Assembly (NCBI GenBank): GCA_022494885.1
Contig: JAGVSM010003418.1
Coordinates: 289,612 to 353,611, forward strand
Reading direction: 5' to 3'
DNA: 64,000 bases
Source of the DNA: Micrasema longulum
Lineage: Eukaryota > Arthropoda > Insecta > Trichoptera > Brachycentridae
Positions 34,830 to 46,126 of the stretch are shown piece after piece (the stretch's first letter is position 1; the number at the start of each line of letters is the position of its first letter). Both the position numbers and the translations under genes were made by a program. The notes beneath the pieces are model-generated. The model saw nothing but the letters and a program-made list of their open reading frames with translations, searched no databases and was not told the DNA's origin.

Positions 34830-35520
34830 GGTGTCACAAACTTATTATGGTTATCTTATGGATGCGGATGGAGTGAATCTTGAAAGGGCTTCAATGTCCA
34901 GAGATCTCGGGGTGTTATTTGACGCTCAGTTATCTTTTAATCTTCATATAGTTCATCTATGCAATGACTCCCTTAAAATGCTTGGTTTTTTTCTTAGAAA
35001 TGCCAAGATCTTTTCTAACACTAAGGTTATGAGGACATTATATAATTCCACGTTAAGAAGTCGTTTGGAGTTCAGTTCCATTATTCGGTCGCCACATGAG
35101 GCTCGAAACTCTTTGATGGTAGAGAGAGTGCAGAAGAAATTTCTGCACCAGATGGCCTAAAGGAGTGTGGATATTATCCTTGGCTTTTCACAACCAGCTT
35201 TTTACTGGGGATGCTAGGCTATCAGTCATTATGAAGGAGAAGGGACGTTTATTTGGGTGTTCACTTCTTCCAGGTGATTAGTGGTCTCAGAAATTCTGAT
35301 GGATGTAGGTCTGTTCGTACCTGATAACTATTTTCGATAAAGACAGCATCGATCGTTTTACCTACCACGATGCAGAACTGACCTGCCAATGGTTATGCCG
35401 GTTGGTAGAGCAATCTTGCTGCTTAATCGCATCACCTCGGATGTCAACACATTTCACGATAGTGGGTCTGTTCTTAGGAAAGCACTTTCTAGCTTATGTT
35501 TTTTCATTTTACACTTTGTT
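34830..35520 (+). mobile_element. LINE-C 3' fragment
   Basis: The frame 34831-35160 encodes MSRDLGVLFDAQLSFNLHI, a LKMLGFFLRNAKIFSNTKV segment, RTLYNSTLRSRLEFSSIIRS and VERVQKKFLHQM. It continues in other frames to about 35500 (GYYPWLF-like, VPDNYF-like). The partner is on the minus strand at 56540-57330. Confidence 0.75.
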
Positions 35521-35524
35521 ATAT

Positions 35525-36515
35525 TATTATACTAACTATCTATTATTATTTGTGATTTATTAGTGTATTTAGAATGAATTAGATTTTTTTCTGTAATGTT
35601 CAACTTACATAATTTACAAGATCAAAAGAATGGAGTCTTCGTTTGAATTCTTCGTGACCTGAAATCACTGTTTCGAGAATTTGCCCTCACGTCGCGTCTG
35701 AGTAAAATGAATAAGTCCACGTACCCTTTGGAGGGACTCTCCAACGTCTGTGCTATTCGTCTAAATGTCTTAATCAACTCTTTAAAGACTGTGGTAAATA
35801 ATTCCTTTGCGCGCAGTGATGTAACATCATGTTACCACAAGCAAAAGACGGAATATTCTAATGTTCAGATATTTGAAAAAAAAAACATTGAGACGTACTG
35901 TTAAATAATAATTCCTTTTCCATAATCAAAAAAATATGGCCTTTTTATATCAAAATAAATTAAAAATCACAAAAACGCCGGTCATCTTATGTGCGTACGT
36001 ACATCCCCCAAAGTCAATAACCGACTGAATCTGATTTAAAAAAAAGGAATAACCTCCTAAGCCTCTTTTTTAAGGCTTGTCAGCAGGTGCGAAATAGGTA
36101 ATTTAGAAGGAGGTAATGAAAGACACACCTCATTTTTAAAATTATTAATGGTTTATTTTCTAATTCATATTTATACTTCAACTTTTATTATAATTAATAA
36201 ATATTCTAATTAAAATTTGTTTTTAATTTTTTGATATTTTATTTTTTTAAGCGTCATTTAATGAAAAAAAATACACGTAAAAAAAGGTCCTAAACACAGG
36301 AATTTCCTAGCTAGTTGGGACCTGAAAAAATGGACCTCTGTACATTTCAAAACTGAGAAATAAATAAACAAATAAATAAAGTCATCTCTTTTCTCACAAG
36401 CACCGGCCACAGAACAGCGTCTCTATCTTTCTTGTTATGAGTTCGATCTTCGTGCTCTCTCTTATACATTAATTCTTCGTGTAGCAGGAATAAATACTTT
36501 TCTTATACTAGAACT
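35525..36515. other. Intergenic, no gene seen
   Basis: A 65-codon frame at 35707-35904 has no known motif. Confidence 0.35.
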
Positions 36516-36517
36516 AC

Positions 36518-36891
36518 TACTAGTAATACGCTATTTCTCCGTAGGGGTAGGCAGAGAGAATGGACCGCCACACACGTCTATCCTGGCATACATTCATAGC
36601 TTCTTCCACATTTATACATCTTGTCATACATGCCCTTCGGTTCTGTCTGCTTTTGACATGATCAGACTTAAGATTTTGGTTTATCTGATCATGCCACGTC
36701 TTCCTTGGTCGTCCTCGTCTCACGTTATCGTTCGTTTTCGCCATATTTATTTGTTTTACCATTCTTTCGTCGTCCATTCGTTCTACGTGACCAAAGCATC
36801 TCAGAGACCATTTCTTAATCCTATCAATTATACTTGACTCAGATTTACACTCTCGCCTGATTTCATCATTCGTAACCTTAAAGATTACCAA
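36518..36891 (-). mobile_element. LINE-A 3' terminal fragment
   Basis: The minus frame encodes IIDRIKKWSLRCFGHVERMD, RRGRPRKTWHDQINQNLKSD, RRACMTRCINVEEAMNVCQD and RRVWRSILSAYPYGEIA. Close to the copy at 42605-43285. Confidence 0.8.
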
Positions 36892-36899
36892 AAATACAA

Positions 36900-37260
36900 T
36901 ATCATAATTTTTAAAAAATCAGAGAGATATATCAAGTCTTGTATAGTATGTAGAAAAGTGTGACATCACAATCAAACAAGGGTTAAACCCCGTAATACAT
37001 TCGATATTCGCATGCAATAACCGCAAGACCTCAAGTGCAGTAAGAAAATGCTCCACCCCTGCACGATTTCCTTTTTCAGGATTGATACCTTAGAGAAGCC
37101 ATCGAATCGAAACTCTTCTACGGATCTGGTTACATTTTACACGCACAACTGCATTTTCCACCCGCCTGGGCACAGAACAATACACGAGTTAAGGTGTGAT
37201 TAAAATATCTTTGATTTTTGCACTTAATTACGTAGGTACCCCAATATAAAAAAAAGATGT
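36900..37260. other. Repeat remnant, no gene
   Basis: 37066-37200 shares a word order with 11762-11900 (tttcaggatt, 'agaagccatcgaatcgaaac', 'tacggatctggtt'), so it is probably a SINE body. Confidence 0.35.
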
Positions 37261-37271
37261 CTAGGAAATGA

Positions 37272-37294
37272 TTTTTTTTTTTTTTTTTTTTTTT
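37272..37294. repeat. T23 homopolymer
   Basis: Twenty-three consecutive T. On the minus strand this is the poly(A) tail side of the LINE-E copy that follows. Confidence 0.85.
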
Positions 37295-37747
37295 CCCTCT
37301 TGTTCCCGCTATTCATTGCTTTGCTTATGCATACAAAGCTTTTTTCCTGGTGTGTATATTTTGCACAATAGTTATTTTTCACGGGTCTGAGTCAATTCCT
37401 TCATTAATTTTTTTCATTTTTGTAACTATGGCCTTTAGAAAGTCAATGTATTTTTCGGAAGTAGCTTCATTTTTTATAACTTCCTCTGGGTTTTCAAAAA
37501 TTTGGCTGTATTGTGCGCACACTTGTTTGCAGTTTAACCTCTCGGCATCAAACATAGGACAATCTAGTAATATATGGAGGACGTCCTGAGAGCTAAGTCC
37601 ATCGCAAGGGCAGCAATCGTTATCTCTTTTTTTAAATCTATGAAGATACTTTCGAAAAGCACCATGACCTGAAAGCATTTGAGTCAGCTCGTAAGTCCGC
37701 CCAAAAGTATTCAATATCTCGGCATCTTTTATATTTTTGAAAAACAA
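37295..37747 (-). mobile_element. LINE-E (R1-like) 3' fragment with Cys/His motif
   Basis: The minus frame 37379-37747 encodes YELTQMLSGHGAFRKYLHRF, CCPCDGLSSQDVLHILLDCP and DAERLNCK. LTGHG.F..YL.RF plus C-x2-C...H-x4-C is the C-terminal zinc-like motif of R1-type non-LTR RTs. The poly(A) tail is the T23 run at 37272. Confidence 0.8.
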
Positions 37748-37799
37748 TTTCGTTATTTTGCCTGTATCACTTGATAAATATATTTTGTTCCAAGTATCG

Positions 37800-38300
37800 T
37801 ATGGAATGATTATTAGTTTAAATATTTTATTAGTTTAAATATTTATCCTAGGAAATGATTATTAGTTTAAATATTTTACGTTAAATTTAACGATAAAACG
37901 ATGATTAGTAATAAATTAGCTCTTTTAAGTACGTTTATAGGTAAGTAATTTAATCACTCACTTAAGATACGGGATATCAGAGCAAATAAGTTTTTTAAAA
38001 TTTCCACTTGTAAAGGTGAACTTTTTGAGAAAATATAGTTATCAATAAAAAATGATAAAACAACCTAGACGTAGATTGATCTGTTTGCTAAGATAAGATA
38101 AGGTTTCCAAATGGTTATCTGAACTTATCCATTTTTACGTCCATATTTAGAATCCATAAATGTCGATTCCAGAATATTACTGACAGGGTTGCCAGTGTAT
38201 TTTTATTTTATTTATTTGGGATTTGAGATTTCAATTTATTTATTTTACAAACGTTTATATACATAAAAACCTATTTCGATGCATACTAATGTAAGAGTAC
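37800..38300. other. Intergenic, no gene seen
   Basis: A small tandem 'attattagtttaaatatttt' word repeats two or three times at 37808-37877. Nothing else. Confidence 0.4.
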
Positions 38301-38302
38301 CA

Positions 38303-38790
38303 GCCATTGATAGGTCATAAGCCCTGTAGATGCCTAGACTTCTATATTACCTTCTCTTAAATGTTCTTCATCTCTGTTGCAATATGTTAACATAAACAGC
38401 TCCCCAGGGAGTTGAATCCAGTCCTTATCTACAAAAATTTGGACAAACTCAAAATATTGTTGATAAATTACCTGGTCCATGAAGAAGTATAGAAATTGAA
38501 AAAATAACATTTTCAGGCGTTGCCTAGTATGTTAGTGAAATAATTCAATTAGATAAATCTCACCAGCATAAATAAAGGTTTCAGCTCTTTAACTTCACAA
38601 ACATCAACAGATGGAAGAATTGAAGGAATATAGATGTTCAAATATAGGCAGAATGGTGAATGTTATACAGTGTGTAAAGTGGCCACTTAAACCAGCCATT
38701 GACAGGTCATAAGCCCTGTAGATGCCTAGACTTCTATATTACCTTCTCTTAAATGTTCTTCATCTCTGTTGTAATATGTTAACATAAATA
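38303..38790 (+). repeat. ~390-bp repeat, direct-repeat form
   Basis: The block 'ccagccattgataggtcata', agccctgtagatgcctagac ... ctctgttgcaatatgttaac at 38303-38393 recurs almost unchanged at 38690-38783, a period of about 388 bp. Between them lie 'cagctccccagggagttgaa', 'aggcgttgcctagtatgtta', 'ataaaggtttcagctcttta' and 'taaagtggccacttaaacca'. This copy fixes the unit length and shows tandem structure. Confidence 0.85.
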
Positions 38791-38916
38791 TATATTTTTC
38801 TTTATAGACAGTCGAAGATAACTCTGTTAACTTCCCATTGTAATCGGGCCCCGGATATCTACAAAAATTCATTATACATAAACAGATTGGGATAGAAAAA
38901 TAATTTTGTTTTTGTG

Positions 38917-39010
38917 TGTGCGAGAGAGAGAGGGGGTGGGGGTGGGTCTGTGTGTGTGTATGAGGGTATGTATTAGGGTGTAAAAGTGAGGGTGAGGGTG
39001 TGCGTATATG
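38917..39010. repeat. G/T-rich simple sequence
   Basis: tgcgagagagagagggggtg, gggtgggtctgtgtgtgtgt, then four GAGGGT/TTAGGGT-like words. It could form G-quadruplexes on the plus strand. Confidence 0.6.
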
Positions 39011-39070
39011 TGAATAAGTATCAATTTTGTCTTGAAAAATTAGAATGTATAAGTTGGTATTATTTGTAAA

Positions 39071-39307
39071 CCTACCATGCAAGAGGTCTCGGGTTCGATT
39101 CCCGACATGGTTGATGAGAAATATTGATTTAAATGGGTGTTTTCACACAATAATATCTCATAGTCCCTGGACTGGTACCTGAAGCGTAAGACTGATCATC
39201 TTACCTTCATGTAACATAAATGATAAAGAAACGCTACGATTGGTGTAACAATGCAGTGCCCTATGCACCATTAGGTGCGAAAAGGGAACGATGATGATGA
39301 TGATGAT
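39071..39307 (+). mobile_element. SINE-2, best-preserved copy
   Basis: cctaccatgcaagaggtctc, GGGTTCGATTCCC (B box), 'ctggactggtacctgaagcg', 'gtaagactgatcatcttacc', 'caatgcagtgccctatgcac', 'cattaggtgcg' and a (GAT)n tail at 39291-39307. The A-box half is missing here but is present at 47918. Confidence 0.8.
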
Positions 39308-39309
39308 TT

Positions 39310-41120
39310 GTAAACATTATATAATTGCAAAATTAATACATTGTAAGATTAATTGTTAAATAGAGTAGAGTGTGTAAACGAACATAAACAATGTGAAATA
39401 TCACCTAATGCTTATAGACTGGCATTAAGTATTAATTTAAGAGCTCCCATTTTGAAAGTAATTTTACTATGGGTATTAGTATAAATATACAAAGAATAAT
39501 GCATGATTTTAGAAATTAAAATAAATAATACAGACAAGATCATCAGAATTTTGATAATGCAACAGTGTTTGTTCGTGAGGGCAAAGTGTGATGTTTTTCG
39601 TAAATACGAGTATAGTAACGTAGTAATGATACAAACTTCTGTTGTTTACAATTTTTATTTTTTACACATTTTATATGCCTTAAAGGATTTTAAAAATATG
39701 GTGTTAAGGTGTTGGAAAATATTAGGAAAATAATGAAAAAATATAGAGAAATCGGTGAGCAAATAAATAATAATGCTTTCGAAATTCTAGTTCGCTAATG
39801 GATAGCTAGAAGAGCTAGAAAGGAAGCCGAGGAATATGTCTCATACGTCATGGTATAAAAAATATGCATTATAAGTCTTTTCGTATTTTTCCTTTCAATT
39901 TATGTAATTTCTATTTATTTCACTGTTTTCTGCAATGTACACATATTTTTATTATTCAAAAAATGCTTGAGTTTAGGCACAAACTTTATTGTTACATGTA
40001 TTTTTTTTGTTGATGATATTGCAATACAATATCAGAATACGTGCAATCAAAATTAAAAATCATTGTTATTGATGTGCGATATGTATACTGTGTACACTTA
40101 TAAACAATAAAATACATTTGCCATTTCGGAAAGTGCCTAGTGGAGTAGCCACGCCACATCCACAAAAAAATTTGAACAAATGTTTAATGTGTACCCTTTG
40201 TATATTTTTTTGTTCGAAATAAAATAGTAAAAAATAGCTACAATCTATAACCAAATTATTGACAAAACAAAAAAAAATAATAAGTAAATCGAAGTCATTG
40301 ATTACCGTTTCTTGAGATACGGTTTTAAGTATTACAAAAGGCGTAATTTAGTCTTCATTTCGAAAATAAAATAGGCAGTTTTCATTGCTGCAAACTGATA
40401 TTGAGAATATTTCTGCTACCTACCAAGCTGTGTTTAAAAAAAACGTCCACTCATGTGTTATTAATAACAACGATACAAACATTTCATTGTTCGACGAAAC
40501 TATAAATATATATAAAAACAAATAGAAATCGTTAAAAGTTAAAAGCATTAAAAATAATCATAAATAAAAAGACCGTTTGACCACTGTAATAAAAATGAAA
40601 GCAGGGGTCATCAAAGAACGAAGGTAAGAAAGACCTACGAATTGAAATGGCACCGATTTCTTACTTGTACCGTAGTTAGTGTGATAATTTTTCATAAATC
40701 GTTGGGATTGTAGAACAACGACGGATGTGCGAAAAATGTGACATTGACTTTCTTTACATTAGATATTTTTTTTATTTAAATCTTAAAGTAGGGCACACAT
40801 TCATACATAATATTGTTATGTGTGTTCTAATAATAACATTGCAAATATATTTAATTAATAAATTGTTTATCACATATGCCTTGACCATTATTTTAAATTT
40901 TGATATGTTTTTTTCTTCATAAATAATTTTTTCCATTTCGTAATACTTTTTAATTGCTTTAAATAAAATTGAATTTTGTGACTTTGCCTTTTTCCTAAAC
41001 GGAAGTCTAATTTTGTTCTTTTCTCTAGTATTGTGATCGTATTGAAAGATATTGAAAAAGATTTAGATATTGAAAAAGTTATTTAAAGGCTTTTTATTCA
41101 GGTTTGAGAAAATACATATA
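39310..41120. other. Intergenic, no gene seen
   Basis: AT-rich. 40785-40860 matches 500-575. The frames listed here are hydrophobic or AT-driven without motifs. Confidence 0.35.
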
Positions 41121-41325
41121 AACAGGATGTTCTTTAAACCCTGTCACATCCGAAACCACGATGATCAGTATGAGCAAGAAGACATATTAGCGCATTAAAA
41201 TATTTTTTTAGAACGAATAAAATTTAAAAAAAATATATATATTAAAAAAACGAATGGTTGCTAACTTCTGCAAGAGAGAAACGAGGAGGGGGGAGTCTAA
41301 CACACCGTTAATATTAATAATAATA

Positions 41326-41690
41326 ATTTATTTATTTATTTATTTATTTATTTACGGACAAAGTCCATTATAAACATTACAATTAAAGAAATTTTTACAA
41401 AGGAATAAAAAAATATAAGGAACAGAAATAAGCAGCAAAGACAGATGATAGATTTTTTAGATTAAGTAAAAAGCATAGGCTAACTATACAGATTCTTTAG
41501 CTGATTTGTAAAGAAAGACATCCTTACACCATAATAATCAAGATCTTGATGATCGTTCTCCCGCCTGATCATTCTGGGCAAAGGCGACTGTGCACCATAA
41601 TTGGTCCTGTAGTGACCGAGGAAAAGCATTTCATTATTTCTTAGTCTACGGGTGGGAACGTTAAAAAGAATCTTTTGCAAAATTTGGCTG
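41326..41690 (-). mobile_element. LINE-B-like 3' fragment inside the MITE
   Basis: The minus frame 41480-41680 encodes QKILFNVPTRRLRNNEMLFL, HYRTNYGAQSPLPRMIRREN and FTNQLKNLYS*, a relative of LINE-B (VPTRRLR / IPTRNLR; RTNYG). Its tail is the (ATTT)n at 41326-41355, read on the minus strand. Confidence 0.75.
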
Positions 41691-41694
41691 ATTT

Positions 41695-42160
41695 ATATAG
41701 CGCCATTTTTGTAAAAAATCACCTCAAGGGCGCTTTACAATTGTATATCTAAACTTACATTCTAACCAAACTTAAGTGATACATTATATTTCCAGATTTT
41801 AAATTGAGGGTATGATAGTCTAAAGAAGTGGGATTTTAGTTGGGATCTGAACTGACTGGGACTGTCGATGATTCGTAAGTTTGAAGGCAATTGGTTCCAG
41901 GCAGAGGGGCCGGCGGCGGCAAAACCACGATCTCCAAATCTAGTGTTTGGGGAGCGCCGGATTTTAACAAGTTTTCCTCTTCCTGAATCAAATACTGACC
42001 GAAGAGTAGATTTTCTTTGACATGTATTTTCCCTAATACAAAGGTCCGATAGGTATTTTGGAGCCATTTCATGAAGGGATTTGAATACTGTCCAGCACAG
42101 CTTGTATTTTATTCTCTCAGGGCTTTTTAACCAGTGCAAATCTCGAAGATGTTGTGAGAT
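41695..42160 (-). mobile_element. LINE-F (L2/CR1-like) 3' fragment
   Basis: The minus frame 41762-42139 encodes MHWLKSPERIKYKLCWTVFK, LHEMAPKYLSDLC, NTRFGDRGFAAAGPSAWNQL, PSNLRIIDSPSQFRSQLKSH, the widespread 'LHWLPV..RI.YKL' and 'GDRAF..AAP.LWN.LP' C-terminal module of L2/CR1-group LINEs. The 3' end carries an inverted-repeat tail (gcgccatttttgt ... aagggcgct) seen alone at 49225-49290 and 61045-61105. Confidence 0.85.
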
Positions 42161-42604
42161 GTGAGAATATTTTTTTACTCCCGTAATAATGCGTCCAAAA
42201 AATGCTCCATGCGGCTGCGCCCCCCCCCCCCGCTTCTCCCCTGCAGAAGTAAACCACCATTTGTCATTTTTAATATTTTATCCTTACAAATTTTCTTCGT
42301 TCTAAATATTTTTAAAAATATGCCAATATGTCTTCTTGCCCATACTGATCATCGTGGTTTCGGATGTGACAGGGGTTAAAGAATACCCTGTATATAACTA
42401 ACCTAAATATCAAATGGTACACTTTTGTACTTATCGAGTTAAAAAAAAAATCATCTTAAAGAAAATCACATGCGACGCTGTTCTCCGATTCCGAAGATAT
42501 ATTTTTTTATTATCTATTGATTGGTACATTTTAGAGAAATTCGTTCGTAAGTATTTTTACCACGTACCAGGAAAAATTATTGATAAGATTTCAACTTATT
42601 TGTT

Positions 42605-43285
42605 CTACTACTACCATCACGCCATTTCCCCGTAGGGGTAGGCAGAGAGAATGGACCGCCACACACGTCTATCCTGGCATACACTCCTAGCCTCTTCCAC
42701 ATTCATACATCTTGTCATACATGCCCTTCGATTCTGTCTGCTTTTGACATGACCAGACTTAAGATTTTGGTTTATCTGATCATGCCACGTCTTCCTTGGT
42801 CGTCCTCGTCTAACGTTGCCGTTCATTTTTTGCCATATATACTTGTTTTACCATTCTCTCGTCGTCCATTCGTTCTACGTGACCAAACCGTCTCAGAGAC
42901 CCTTTTTTAATGTTATCAATTATACTTGTCTCCGATTTACACTCTCGCCTGATTTTATCATTCGCAACCCTGTCATACATTGATTTCCCACACATTCGTC
43001 TAAGAGATCGCATTTCAACCGCGTTCACTCGGCTTTCATCCTTCCTCTGCCAGTTCCATGTTTCACTTTCATACATAAGTGTTGGGACTAAAACTCCGTT
43101 GTGCACTGCCAGTTTAGCTTCGATTGACATATTTTATTAGAAATTACTGTGCTTAGTGCTCCGTTCATTTTGTTGCCCGCATTCACTCTTCTTTCAACAT
43201 TTTTGTTATCTTGCAAAAAGTCTACGTTAAAAAAATAGTGCAATTTTTGACAACCTTGATTATGGAGTAAAAAGCTATAAAACAC
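42605..43285 (-). mobile_element. LINE-A 3' fragment, longest minus-strand copy
   Basis: Minus frames encode KNVERRVNAGNKMNGALSTV, then SIEAKLAVHNGVLVPTLMYE, SETWNWQRKDESRVNAVEMR, RRFGHVERMDDERMVKQVYM, GRPRKTWHDQINQNLKSGHV and WRSILSAYPYGEMA. At least two frame breaks are visible (near 42820 and 43110). It lies about 0.4 kb upstream of gene B. Confidence 0.82.
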
Positions 43286-43559
43286 AGTCGTATTTTGGGA
43301 ATGGATTAATTACACTCTAGTTCTTCTACTACATCAGATCAAGGAAACTTGGTACGTCAGTTTTTATAATTAAAGCGCGTAGTTATAAATAATAATAATT
43401 GATAATCATTTTCGTTAGGAAATTGTTTGTGTTGTCAAAATGTGTTTTGAAAATTATAGATGGCGCTAGTGTTTTTCTTTCCCTCTGTATTGATACTCGA
43501 AGCAATGTCGAAATAATTATTAGGATCAGAATAAAATGTTATTAAGATTATTGAATATG

Positions 43560-43617
43560 GTTTTATGCAAATGAAAGCATGTGTATTTTATCTATGATAA
43601 TAAGGAATTACTTAACG
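43560..43617 (+). other. Candidate non-coding first exon end of gene B
   Basis: A donor (cttaacg|gtaagg) at 43618 would define a 69-bp intron to the acceptor at 43686. This is a guess based on the good donor and the acceptor just before the start codon. The exon's 5' end is unknown. Confidence 0.3.
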
Positions 43618-43704
43618 GTAAGGTTCAAGTAGTTTGTTGTCTGTTTGTATTACAAAAGTGTGTTTATTGACCTGTTTTTTTTACAGAAACATAACCTTAT
43701 CAAA

Positions 43705-43884
43705 ATGGAAGATGAACAGCGTTTCAACAACTCCACTGGCCCCAACTTTGGCAACGACTTTAACTCATCTGGTCCTAACTTCGGTCAGCAGACTGGACCC
43801 GGATTCGGCCCCCCGAGCTCATTCGAAACCGAACAGTCCAACGATTTCCAGCCAAGATCTGCTCCCGAACCGGAAGATGAATAA
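43705..43884 (+). CDS. Gene B: small Asn/Gly/Pro-rich protein, 59 aa
   Basis: The ATG lies 18 bp after an acceptor (gacctgttttttttacag at 43669-43686) with a Kozak-like caaaATGG. The 59-residue product starts MEDEQRFNNSTGPNFGNDF and continues with NSSGPNFGQQTGPGFGPP, three GPNFG/GPGFG units. It ends in an acidic tail (SAPEPEDE) and TAA. It has no Cys or Trp, no signal peptide and no membrane span. The function is unknown. It lies between the two DM9 genes on the same strand, and its GPNF motif recurs in gene D (HGPNF), which suggests a common family. Codon use is GC-richer than the flanks. The 43634-43921 overlapping frame is a shadow. An earlier in-frame ATG is cut off by the intron. Confidence 0.75.
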   Translation: MEDEQRFNNSTGPNFGNDFNSSGPNFGQQTGPGFGPPSSFETEQSNDFQPRSAPEPEDE

Positions 43885-44025
43885 CCCACAACTAAAATCT
43901 CACTTCTCTAATTACTTTTAAATAATATTTAATTAAAATGTAATTAATCACACATTACGCTGCTAACAATACATTTTAAATGCAAAAAACATTAGTTTCT
44001 TATCATTGTTACATCCATTTTCCTA

Positions 44026-44031
44026 AATAAA
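44026..44031 (+). promoter_or_regulatory. Poly(A) signal of gene B
   Basis: AATAAA about 142 bp after the stop codon, followed by a T-rich stretch. Confidence 0.6.
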
Positions 44032-44114
44032 CTTTTTTTACACTTTATTATTTTCATTTTTTCACAAAATTTAAATTGTTGAATGTGTAAGTAATCATTA
44101 CATAATTAAGTTGC

Positions 44115-44270
44115 TATCCCCACGGTACATGATGCTCAGAGTAATAATTCGCTAGAGAAGCCCTTTAGCTATATTGCATAGGACACAAGCGTTCCAAATT
44201 TTTGGTTTAGTTTAACATCAAACGTGCAACGGGCGGTTTAGGTATGCGCTTGCAATTTTTGACATGAGTA
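44115..44270 (+). mobile_element. SINE-3 partial copy
   Basis: 'ccacggtacatgatgctcag', 'agtaataattcgctagagaa', 'gccctttagctatattgcat' and 'caacgggcggttta' match 30230-30370. Confidence 0.5.
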
Positions 44271-45224
44271 CCTACCTACCAGTGGCAAATGGTAATTTTA
44301 TTTACAGGAAACCTATAAAAAAATATAATTTATTTGGACCTACATAGAAGGTACATAATATAATGTAAGATACCTACTATAAAATGCTATTTTTTCTGTG
44401 GTTCTGTGGGATACAACAATTCTCATCTATGAAATCAACTCGAACGACGTAACTTCGTAATATATTATATTGTGTAGCCATATTATCCATTAATTTAATA
44501 CATAACTTTTTAAAAAGTTTATAAAAAATAGCACAGTGAATTCAGTCAGTATTGGGTATTCTCATTACGATTAAAATGTCAACTGGCCGATTTGTTCTAG
44601 ATATGAATAATGTCAAAAACGGTCGCGTCGGGTGCCACATGTGTTGCGAGTCATATGTCAAAAGTATCATTTCAAAGAAAAATAGTCCTTAAGAAATAAG
44701 GTTTGAAATACTGTTTTCCAAATCGAGAATCTTCAAAGAATTTGTGTAATCTGAAAGTTTACCCTATGAGAAAATCCTGCCACTGGGTTTGACATGTTCA
44801 AAATATAGCCCACTTATCGTATGATGAAATAAGCTGGAGTAATCGGCTAGTTCATTGGCTCATTACTGATGCTGTGCCCGCTTTATTCATTTTTAAAATT
44901 TATATTTGGAGAAAAATACAAGATTACCGTTACAAAGTTACCGTAAAACATTTTAATGGATAGTCAAATATAATGGTAAGCTGCGTATAATCGCTTCTAT
45001 ACACGGTTCGCCCCTACTACTTACAGCCCGTTGTATTGCTGTAAACTGAAGCTAATTTTTTTTGTTTACATTTGTCACATTTTCACCATTAAAAAAAAAA
45101 AAAAATGCACAAATAAGTACACATATTTAATACCAAGGAATCTATATCAAACTAGTGAATTAGAAAATGAATACAGTGCGTCCTCTAGTTAGGATAGTTT
45201 CCATCTAACATGAGATTTTTCAAA

Positions 45225-45425
45225 TCGTCCAAATAAATAACAAACGAGTAACGGGTGCTTTCGGTTTCCGCTTGCAATTCTCGACTCGAGTAGGTAGGTA
45301 CCTACGTAGGTACGGACCGTTATATTGTCGTAAAGTGTAACTAACGGCGTGGTAAATAATCGCATGATGTTTTTTGTCCGTATGGGAGTGACTCTATCAG
45401 TGGCGTATTATTACTCAGATTATAT
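45225..45425 (+). mobile_element. SINE-3 tail copy
   Basis: 'caaacgagtaacgggtgctt', 'tcgactcgagtaggtaggta', 'gtccgtatgggagtgactct' and 'ggcgtattattactcaga' match 30340-30490. Confidence 0.5.
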
Positions 45426-45547
45426 ATATTTTATTTTTCCAAACTTGGAATACAAGCCTTTTTTAAAACCTCTTTAAGATCAAATATAAAAGAAAGGCAA
45501 TGTCGCATTTTTCGCACATCTGTCGTTGTTTTCCGATAAAAATACAC

Positions 45548-45770
45548 ATGGAAGAATTGGTGAAATATGAAAGTACAAACGTAGGCAAAATGGCGAATTT
45601 TACACCGTGTGTAAAGAATGGCCACTGGAATCAGCCAATGACAGGTCAAATGTCCTGTAAATTCCTAGATTCCCATATTTTCTTCTCTAAATGTTTTCAA
45701 TTTATTTTATAATATGCTAAACATAAATCCATTTATATTTTTAAGGCTTCGGCTATGCCATCAAAATTAT
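45548..45770 (+). repeat. ~390-bp repeat, partial copy
   Basis: tggaagaattggtgaaatat, 'ggcaaaatggcgaattttac', 'taaagaatggccactggaat' and 'cagccaatgacaggtcaaat' follow the family order. Confidence 0.65.
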
Positions 45771-46119
45771 GTTGGTGAATCTATTTTTTAACAACTATGA
45801 TCATTTAACAAACCATTTGTATCAAGTACTTCCAGCACCATCTAGAGTTTTCAAGAGAAAGCTTTTAAACATTTTTTTCATGAATCTCCTTTTTCACAAA
45901 ATATTGTCAGTTTATAAAAAATTGACAAATGCTAAAATTCCCCTAATGGTTATCAAAACTTTGTTACACATTTATCTAGAAAATTTTATCAATTGGCTCG
46001 GTTACAATATATTATCTTTATACCAAAACAAAGTACTTCAGTACAGCAACAGTTTTATCAAAGTACTGACACTGATAAGTATATTTAATCCGCCATTTTA
46101 GCGTTAATAAAATAAAGCA

Positions 46120-46126
46120 ATGTCAG
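46120..46126 (+). CDS. Gene C exon 1, 7-nt coding part (ATG TCA G)
   Basis: ATGTCAG directly before the donor gtaagc (46127-46132), with G at -3. It supplies Met-Ser and the first base of Asp (G|AT). The parallel with ATGAGTG|gtgagt of gene A supports it. A TATA-like tatatttaa lies at 46080-46088, with a WGATAR site just before it. Confidence 0.75.

Larger units (their letters stand above)
41122..42391. mobile_element. Foldback MITE split by LINE insertions
   Basis: Left half 41122-~41310 (acaggatgttctttaaaccc, 'tgtcacatccgaaaccacga', 'gagaaacgaggaggggggag') and right half ~42216-42391 (cttctcccctgcagaagtaa, 'catactgatcatcgtggttt', 'cggatgtgacaggggttaaa', 'taccctgt') match the two arms of the intact copy at 50468-50813. 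About 0.9 kb of LINE-B and LINE-F sequence sits between them. Confidence 0.8.

Noticed and set aside
38917..39010. Telomere-like repeat (TTAGG/TTAGGG)
   Set aside because: Only isolated words within mixed GT/GA-rich simple sequence; no tandem array.
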